Shown here in pieces: positions 57,633-64,000 of a stretch of 64,000 nucleotides of DNA. The notes under the pieces are model-generated. The model was not told where the DNA came from. It worked only from the letters and a program-made list of their open reading frames with translations, and ran no database searches. A program made the translations under genes and the position numbers. Each line of letters starts with the position of its first letter. The first letter of the stretch is position 1. This stretch comes from Methanococcoides sp. EBM-47 (lineage in GTDB: Archaea; Halobacteriota; Methanosarcinia; Methanosarcinales; Methanosarcinaceae), in contig MPPA01000033.1 of assembly GCA_001896725.1 (NCBI GenBank), positions 62,001 to 126,000 on the forward strand. The letters run 5' to 3'.

Positions 57633-60600
57633 ATGAGCAAGCTTGAAGACCTCCAACCCAATGCTGCAGTACTTGGCATTCTCCCGGATGCATTAGTAAC
57701 CGTAGTGAGTGTAAAGTGGTCAGGCTCAGATGCGCTTGAGCTCATCTACAAGACTCCTGAAGGTAAGCCTGCTTCTGAACTTCTTTTCCGTTCAGATGAA
57801 TCAAGGTTAGAGGTCGTTGAGCACGGGAGACCATGGAGCTTTGATGGAGATGGAACTCTCTTCAGACTAGTATCCGAAGCCCACCGTATTCGTCTAGCAC
57901 ATTTGTTTGACCCTGTTCTTGCGGTCCACACATCCATGGTGGAGCCACTTCCACATCAGATCACTGCTGTTTATGATGCAATGCTGCCACGCCAGCCGCT
58001 GCGCTTCCTGTTGGCTGATGACCCTGGGGCAGGTAAGACCATAATGGCAGGTCTGTTGATGAAAGAGCTGGTAGCTCGTGGGGACCTGCATCGCTGCCTT
58101 GTGGTATGCCCCGGCAGCCTTGCGGAGCAATGGCAGGACGAACTCTCTAACCGTTTCCACTTACCTTTTGAGATACTAACTAATGACAAGCTGGAAGCTG
58201 CACGTACGGGTAATTGGTTCATGGAAAACGACCTTGTAATAGCGCGGCTGGATAAGTTATCACGCAATGAAGATGTGCAGGAAAAACTCAAAGCTCCGGA
58301 ATGTAACTGGGACCTCATTGTGTGTGACGAAGCACATAAAATGTCTGCCACGTTCTTTGGTGGTGAAATCAAATACACTAAACGTTACAAGCTCGGACAG
58401 TTACTTTCTACCCTTACCAGGCACTTTCTGCTGATGACAGCAACACCTCATAACGGTAAAGAGGAGGATTTCCAGCTGTTCATGGCACTGCTTGATGGTG
58501 ATCGTTTTGAAGGTCGTTTCAGAGATGGTACGCATACTGTAGATGTGTCGGACATGATGCGAAGGATGGTAAAAGAGAACCTGTTCAAGTTCGATGCCAC
58601 ACCTCTTTTTCCTGAAAGGATCGCTACAACCGTTCCATATAAACTATCAAACAAAGAGGCTTTGCTCTATAAAGAAGTTACTGAGTATGTGCGAGAGGAA
58701 TTCAACCGGGCGGAAGCATTACAGAATGATAAACGTGCGGGCACTGTGGGCTTTGCACTCACTATATTACAACGTCGTTTAGCGTCATCTCCTGAAGCCA
58801 TAGCTCAGTCATTAAGGCGTCGTCGTGAACGCCTTGAGAGCAGGCTGAACGAATTAAAGTTACTACAACACGGGTCCCAGATTAATCAGATATATGAGTT
58901 ACCAGATGCCATAATAATGGATACTGAAGATGTAGAGGACCTTGAAGAAGCGCCTGATAATGAGATTCAAGCTGTTGAAGAGGAAGTTCTTGACCAGGCA
59001 ACCGCAGCCCGTACCATTGATGAACTGAAGGCTGAGCTTGAGACCCTGAGAAGACTGGAAGCTCTTGCCGGGGATGTATTTCACAGTGGTGAGGACAGGA
59101 AATGGCGTGAACTTGCAACGCTGCTTGATGAAATATTCACATATATACCCAGTGATAACAGCTCGTCTAAGATCTCAACTTCACAGGCGGTTCCAATGCC
59201 TGCCTCGTCACCACGTCAGAAAATCGTCATTTTTACAGAACACCGTGATACTCTTACGTATCTGGAGAAACGTATCACTACCTTTCTTGGTCGGAAAGAA
59301 GCTGTTGTCATGATACATGGTGCCATGGGACGTGAAGAAAGGGCAAGAGCACAGGATGCTTTCAAGTATGATCCAGAAGTACAGGTGCTGTTGGCTACTG
59401 ATGCGGCTGGTGAGGGTATAAACCTCCAGCGTGCTCATCTTATGGTAAATTATGACCTTCCATGGAACCCTAATCGTATAGAACAGCGTTTCGGACGTAT
59501 CCACCGTATAGGACAAACCGAGGTGTGTCATTTGTGGAACCTTGTGGCCGAGGAGACCAGGGAGGGAGATGTATATCGTACGTTACTGGAGAAACTTGAA
59601 AAAGCACGTGAAGCTCTGGGCGGACAGGTATTCGATGTGCTGGGCAAGCTCCAGTTCGAAGGCAGGCCATTAAGGGATCTGCTCATAGAAGCGATCCGCT
59701 ATGGTGAGAAGGAAGAGGTACGTGCACGGCTTACTCAAGTCGTATCTAACGTCTTTGACCGGGAAAATCTACAAGACCTGCTAGAAGAAAGAGCACTGGC
59801 TCGTGATTCTATGGATGCAGGCAGGGTGTATCGCATAAGAGAAGAGATGGAACGTGCAGAGGCCAGAAGACTACAACCTCACTATGTTGAGGCGTTCTTC
59901 CTGAAGGCTTTTCAGCTTCTGGGCGGCTCAATAAAACAACGTGAACCTCGCCGTTATGAGATTACTTACGTGCCCTCTGTTATCCGTAACCGTGACCGAT
60001 CGATAGGCAGAGGGGAGTATGTGACCCGAAGGTATGAACGCATTGCCTTTGAGAAGTCGCTGGTATCGCCACAGGGACAGGCTCCGGCGGCCTTTGTATG
60101 CCCGGGTAATCCATTACTTGATGCTGTTATAGACCTCACGCTTGAACGTAACCGTGACCTTTTGCGCCGGGGTACTATACTGGTGGACGAGCGTGATCAT
60201 GGAACTAAACCCCGTGTTCTTTTCTATCTTGAACATGCCATTCAGGATGCCAGTATCACCCGTTTGGGTGAGAGGCGTGTTATCTCCAAGCAGATGCTAT
60301 ATGTTGAGATGGATGAAGCTGGTAATACCAGACATCTGCATTATGCGCCATATCTGGACTATAGACCTCTTGCTGCGGATGAGCCGGGTGTTGATGAGTT
60401 CCTTTCCAGGCCGGAATGTGCATGGATAAAAAGTGAGCTTGAGCAGAAAGCACAGGAATATGCTATTACACATGTAGTTCAGGAACATCTGAACGAAGTG
60501 CGTGCGCGTAAGGTCGAACTTATAGATAAGACCGAGGCTGCTGTGAAGGACAGGCTTACCAAGGAGATCAGTTACTGGGACCATCGTGCAGAGGAGCTGA

Positions 60601-61199
60601 AGCTGCAGGAGCAGGCAGGCAGGATCAATGCTAAACTGAACTCCGGGGAAGCTCGCAAGCGTGCAGATGTATTGGAGGGACGTCTGCAGAGGCGTATGAA
60701 GGAACTTAAACTTGAGAGGCATATCTCATCATTGCCTCCCGTGGTCTTGGGTGGTCTATTGGTAGTACCGATAGGTCTGATATCCAAGATGACCGGGAAA
60801 CCACTGCCTTCAATTGTGGATACCAATGAGATCGGTGCTCGTGCCCGTGCCATAATTATGGATGTTGAACGCAGTCTGGGCTTTGAGCCAATCGACAGAG
60901 AATATGAGAAGATCGGATACGATATCGAAAGCAGAGTTCCTGGCACCGGGAAGCTACGTTTTATTGAGGTAAAAGGGAGAGTATCAGGGGCTGATACGGT
61001 CACTGTGTCCACAAATGAAATATTGTATTCACTGAACAAGCCGGATGATTTCATTCTTGCTATTGTGGAATTTATGCAGGATGGCACGCATCAGGTCCAT
61101 TATATACGCCAGCCTTTCAAGCGTGAGCCTGATTTTGATGTGATCAGCGTGAATTATAGTTTTGCTAAATTACTTGCCCGTGGGGAGGCACCGGGATGA
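57633..61199 (+). CDS. SNF2/helicase-family ATPase with DUF3883-like C-terminal domain
   Basis: 1188 aa. Walker A DDPGAGKTIMAG at 129-140, DEAH box CDEAHKM, motif III-like LMTATPHNG, then helicase C with LATDAAGEGINLQRAHLMVN and FGRIHRIGQ (motif VI). A long helical region (about 830-1050) leads to a C-terminal block about 1080-1160 (DIESRVPGTGKLRFIEVKGR) with E-x-K in a DUF3883/PD-(D/E)XK-like setting. Such helicases precede DUF1156 adenine methylases in helicase-methylase-ATPase (Hma) defence loci and are related to DISARM DrmD. The methylase gene starts 45 bases later. The real partner set lies partly beyond the window. Confidence 0.88.
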   Translation: MSKLEDLQPNAAVLGILPDALVTVVSVKWSGSDALELIYKTPEGKPASELLFRSDESRLEVVEHGRPWSFDGDGTLFRLVSEAHRIRLAHLFDPVLAVHTSMVEPLPHQITAVYDAMLPRQPLRFLLADDPGAGKTIMAGLLMKELVARGDLHRCLVVCPGSLAEQWQDELSNRFHLPFEILTNDKLEAARTGNWFMENDLVIARLDKLSRNEDVQEKLKAPECNWDLIVCDEAHKMSATFFGGEIKYTKRYKLGQLLSTLTRHFLLMTATPHNGKEEDFQLFMALLDGDRFEGRFRDGTHTVDVSDMMRRMVKENLFKFDATPLFPERIATTVPYKLSNKEALLYKEVTEYVREEFNRAEALQNDKRAGTVGFALTILQRRLASSPEAIAQSLRRRRERLESRLNELKLLQHGSQINQIYELPDAIIMDTEDVEDLEEAPDNEIQAVEEEVLDQATAARTIDELKAELETLRRLEALAGDVFHSGEDRKWRELATLLDEIFTYIPSDNSSSKISTSQAVPMPASSPRQKIVIFTEHRDTLTYLEKRITTFLGRKEAVVMIHGAMGREERARAQDAFKYDPEVQVLLATDAAGEGINLQRAHLMVNYDLPWNPNRIEQRFGRIHRIGQTEVCHLWNLVAEETREGDVYRTLLEKLEKAREALGGQVFDVLGKLQFEGRPLRDLLIEAIRYGEKEEVRARLTQVVSNVFDRENLQDLLEERALARDSMDAGRVYRIREEMERAEARRLQPHYVEAFFLKAFQLLGGSIKQREPRRYEITYVPSVIRNRDRSIGRGEYVTRRYERIAFEKSLVSPQGQAPAAFVCPGNPLLDAVIDLTLERNRDLLRRGTILVDERDHGTKPRVLFYLEHAIQDASITRLGERRVISKQMLYVEMDEAGNTRHLHYAPYLDYRPLAADEPGVDEFLSRPECAWIKSELEQKAQEYAITHVVQEHLNEVRARKVELIDKTEAAVKDRLTKEISYWDHRAEELKLQEQAGRINAKLNSGEARKRADVLEGRLQRRMKELKLERHISSLPPVVLGGLLVVPIGLISKMTGKPLPSIVDTNEIGARARAIIMDVERSLGFEPIDREYEKIGYDIESRVPGTGKLRFIEVKGRVSGADTVTVSTNEILYSLNKPDDFILAIVEFMQDGTHQVHYIRQPFKREPDFDVISVNYSFAKLLARGEAPG

Positions 61200-61244
61200 T
61201 TTCTGCTATTGTATTTTTGAAAAACACTTAGGAGTTGTTCATTA

Positions 61245-64000
61245 ATGAAAAAGAAACTTATCGAGGTCGCTTTACCACTTGAAGCCATCAATAAGGCTTC
61301 TGCCAGGGAGAAATCCATTCGTCATGGACACCCGAGCACATTGCATCTTTGGTGGGCAAGGCGTCCTCTTGCTGCTGCCCGAGCTGTTATTTTTGCTCAG
61401 ATGGTAGATGACCCATCAGCCCATCCCGAGTTGTTCCCCACTGAGGAAGAGCAGGAAAAAGAGCGTCAGAGACTGTTCCGGCTGATAGAGGAACTGGTAC
61501 TGTGGGAGAATACCACTAATGAGCATGTGCTCAATCAGGCGAGGAAGGAAATACGTAAAAGCTGGCGCTATACATGTGAAGAGAACAAAGACCATCCGCG
61601 TGCAGCAGAACTGTTCGACCCGGACAAACTGCCAGCCTTCCATGACCCGTTTGCTGGTGGTGGTGCCTTGCCGTTGGAGGCGCAGAGGCTCGGACTTGAG
61701 GCTTATGCATCAGACCTTAACCCTGTGGCTGTGCTCATCAATAAGGCCATGATAGAGATACCACCGAAGTTTGCGAACATGCCACCAATGAACCCCGAGT
61801 CCCGCAAACAGAAAGGGATAACTGCTGATGGCTGGAAGGGAGCACAGGGGCTTGCCGAGGATGTCCGCTATTATGGCAAATGGATGAGGGATGAAGCAGA
61901 GAAGCGTATTGGTCATCTGTATCCGAAGATAGAGATCACTGAAGAGATGGCTCAGGAAAGACCTGATCTTGAACAGTACATCGGGCAAAAGCTTACTGTC
62001 ATTGCCTGGCTGTGGGCACGTACCGTGAAAAGTCCAAACCCTGCCTTTAAACATGTGGATGTACCGTTGGTGTCCACTTTTATGCTTGCTACTAAAGCTG
62101 GCAAGGAGGCTTATGTAGAGCCAGTGATAGAAGGTGATAGTTATAGATTCACTGTGAAAGTGGGAAAACCAAAGGATATTGAGGCCGTGAAGAATGGCAC
62201 TAAACTCTCACGTGGTGCAAATTTCAAGTGCTTGATGTCAGGAACTCCAATTAAAGGAGATTATATCAAAGCTGAGGGAGTTGCCGACCACATGGGTTCA
62301 CGATTGATGGCTATTGTTGCAGAGGGGAAAAAGGGACGCTTCTATCTTACACCAACTTTGGAACACGAGGAAGTTGCACTCCAAGCTAAGCCTGAGTGGA
62401 AACCTGAAAACGAACTAATCGGTAAATGTCGTGACCAATTACCACTTTACGGGATTAACACATTTGGTGAAATATTCACCCCCCGCCAGCTCGTGGCACT
62501 GACAACGCTTTCCGACTTGGTGATGGAAGCACGTGAGCGGGTAAAAATTGATGCATTGACCACCGGGATGGATGATGGAGAACTCAGTTTGGATGCAGGA
62601 GGAAAAGGAGCACAGGCGTATGCGGATGCTGTGGCTGTTTATTTGGCATTTCAAGTTGACCAGCTAAGCAATCATCTCTCCATGAATTGTGCATGGCACG
62701 TAAACAATGAGCAACTTAAGAATACATTTGCTAGACAGGCTTTAGCTATGACTTGGGACTATGCTGAAACGAATCCATTCTCAAATTCAACTGGCAGTCT
62801 AGGAAATCTACAGGAAAGACAAGTAAAAGGGATTAAGTCACTTGCACCTTATAACTTCGGTTTTGCTACTCAATCTGATGCTTCAATCCAAGAGATAACA
62901 GCAAACAAGATTGTTGCCACAGACCCTCCTTATTATGACAACATTGGTTACGCCGATTTATCTGACTTTTTCTACGTGTGGTTGCGCCGCTCTCTAAGAC
63001 TCATCTATCCCAATATCTTCGGAACCCTTGCAGTGCCAAAAGCAGAGGAGTTGGTGGCTACTCCATACAGACATGGTAGTAAGGAAAAGGCTGAGGCATT
63101 TTTCCTAAATGGCATGACTCAAGCAATGCACAGGCTGGCTGAGCAAGCACATCCCGCCTTTCCAGTTACTATCTACTACGCTTTCAAACAGTCAGAAACT
63201 GAGAAAGAAGGCACGGTATCCACGGGCTGGGAAACTTTTCTAGAAGCAGTTATTCATGCAGGTTTTGCGCTCACTGGAACATGGCCAATGCGAACAGAAC
63301 AGACTTCTGCAATGAAGACAGGTACTAACGCCCTTGCATCCAGTACTGTTCTCGTCTGCCGTCCACAAGATGAAGAGGCCTACATTGTCACTCGTCGTGA
63401 GTTTTTAACTACTCTCAAAAACGAGCTCCCAAAAGCCCTCAAACATCTGCAGTATGGTAATATTGCTCCTGTGGACCTCGCACAGGCTGCCATTGGTCCG
63501 GGAATGGCGGTTTACACACGTTATTCTAAGGTACTGGATGCCGAAGGTAAGGCCATGACAGTACGCGAAGCCCTTGCACTCATCAACCAGACCCTGGATG
63601 AGGTACTGACCGAACAGGAAGGGGATTTCGATGCTGACAGCCGCTGGGCCCTTGCATGGTTCGAGCAGTATGGGTTCGATACGGGTGAATATGGTGTTGC
63701 TGAAACACTTTCCAAGGCCAAGAACACCAGTGTTTCAGGAATGGTAGAGGCAGGTATACTGGAATCACGTGGTGGAAAGGTGCGTGTGCTTAGACCCGCT
63801 GAACTGCCTGCAGATTGGGACCCTGCTCAGAACGGACGTCTGACGGTATGGGAAATAGTACACCATCTCATCCGTGTACTGGAATCAGGCGGCGAGACCG
63901 CTGCTGCAGAGCTTGTGGCAAAGCTTGGTAGTAAGGCCGATACTGCCAGAGAACTCGCTTATCGTCTTTATGTGTCCTGTGAGCGCAATAAAAGGTCATC
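61245..64000 (+). CDS. DUF1156 (COG1743) adenine-specific DNA methyltransferase, partial
   Basis: ATG at 61245-61247 (GGAG 11 bases earlier) opens a frame that runs uninterrupted to the right edge, at least 918 codons. N-terminus [20 protein letters not shown] and [20 protein letters not shown] is the DUF1156 signature. Motif I-like [18 protein letters not shown] with ASDLNPVA, and motif [21 protein letters not shown], indicate an N6-adenine methylase; an intervening region of about 400 aa probably holds the Zn-binding insert and recognition parts. The C-terminal portion (from about residue 780) is helical with [15 protein letters not shown]. Likely self-protecting methylase of the helicase system; a DUF499-type ATPase is expected next. 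Confidence 0.9.
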   Translation, partial: MKKKLIEVALPLEAINKASAREKSIRHGHPSTLHLWWARRPLAAARAVIFAQMVDDPSAHPELFPTEEEQEKERQRLFRLIEELVLWENTTNEHVLNQARKEIRKSWRYTCEENKDHPRAAELFDPDKLPAFHDPFAGGGALPLEAQRLGLEAYASDLNPVAVLINKAMIEIPPKFANMPPMNPESRKQKGITADGWKGAQGLAEDVRYYGKWMRDEAEKRIGHLYPKIEITEEMAQERPDLEQYIGQKLTVIAWLWARTVKSPNPAFKHVDVPLVSTFMLATKAGKEAYVEPVIEGDSYRFTVKVGKPKDIEAVKNGTKLSRGANFKCLMSGTPIKGDYIKAEGVADHMGSRLMAIVAEGKKGRFYLTPTLEHEEVALQAKPEWKPENELIGKCRDQLPLYGINTFGEIFTPRQLVALTTLSDLVMEARERVKIDALTTGMDDGELSLDAGGKGAQAYADAVAVYLAFQVDQLSNHLSMNCAWHVNNEQLKNTFARQALAMTWDYAETNPFSNSTGSLGNLQERQVKGIKSLAPYNFGFATQSDASIQEITANKIVATDPPYYDNIGYADLSDFFYVWLRRSLRLIYPNIFGTLAVPKAEELVATPYRHGSKEKAEAFFLNGMTQAMHRLAEQAHPAFPVTIYYAFKQSETEKEGTVSTGWETFLEAVIHAGFALTGTWPMRTEQTSAMKTGTNALASSTVLVCRPQDEEAYIVTRREFLTTLKNELPKALKHLQYGNIAPVDLAQAAIGPGMAVYTRYSKVLDAEGKAMTVREALALINQTLDEVLTEQEGDFDADSRWALAWFEQYGFDTGEYGVAETLSKAKNTSVSGMVEAGILESRGGKVRVLRPAELPADWDPAQNGRLTVWEIVHHLIRVLESGGETAAAELVAKLGSKADTARELAYRLYVSCERNKRS

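Noticed and set aside
57633-64000. Calling the helicase plus methylase a DISARM system
   Set aside because: No DrmA, DrmB or DrmC is visible and the methylase is DUF1156 type, closer to Hma; the window ends too early to decide.

Overview
The window reads as a chromosomal segment of a methanogenic archaeon, most likely of the Methanosarcinales (a Methanolobus/Methanomethylovorans-like genus; genus not provable from here). Reasons: no encoded CCA on the tRNA, archaeal TATA boxes, a TRAM-domain small protein, COG1361 S-layer-type proteins next to an HAE3-type RND transporter, a NifS-like protein lacking its PLP lysine as described for Archaeoglobus IscS, and bacterial-type gyrAB, which several euryarchaeal lineages carry.

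Layout. 0-1.9 kb: the edge of a surface-glycan locus (partial flippase-like membrane protein, family 2 glycosyltransferase, decayed sugar-nucleotide SDR gene). 2.2-12.8 kb: a probable integrated island ending at tRNA-Thr(CGU). Its integrase abuts the tRNA 3' end and a 14-bp direct copy of that 3' end lies at 2203-2216. Cargo is a PD-(D/E)XK protein, an LGFP-repeat protein, a broken YhcG/DUF1016 nuclease gene and a complete type I R-M operon (hsdR-hsdM-hsdS) followed by a MESH1-like HD hydrolase. 12.9-24.7 kb: mostly core genes: Zn-ribbon/wHTH micro-operon, gyrB-gyrA, pdxS, a PPOX-fold protein, and an RND transporter with two secreted COG1361 partners.

25.3-45.3 kb is the centrepiece: a type 1-like BREX locus on the minus strand in the order brxB, brxC, pglX-N, an AlbA_2/HATPase regulator, pglX-C, gajA, gajB, rloA, rloB, pglZ, brxL. 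PglX is split between its methyltransferase domain and its target-recognition/C-terminal half, with a complete 498-aa AlbA_2 (Schlafen-like) gene between the halves and overlapping stop/start codons at both junctions. A complete Gabija pair and an RloA/RloB pair sit between pglX and pglZ, so at least three defence modules share one transcriptional direction. No brxA is visible.

46.3-57.4 kb: housekeeping and unknown genes: two ferredoxins, YggS, a membrane-anchored protein with a radical SAM enzyme and an alpha/beta hydrolase, TRAM, TPR and DUF2284 proteins, a NifU-MIP18 fusion with a PLP-lysine-less NifS, and an exported alkaline-phosphatase-fold protein. 57.6-64.0 kb: a further defence-type cassette, a SNF2 helicase with a DUF3883-like C-terminus followed by a DUF1156 (COG1743) adenine methyltransferase that runs off the right edge; it resembles the helicase-methylase-ATPase (Hma) or DISARM-like systems.

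The most unusual points are the split PglX with its embedded regulator, the nesting of Gabija and RloAB inside BREX, three genes whose only well-placed start after a strong Shine-Dalgarno is ATT or ATA (gajA, a ferredoxin, the RND transporter), and the tRNA-anchored R-M island.
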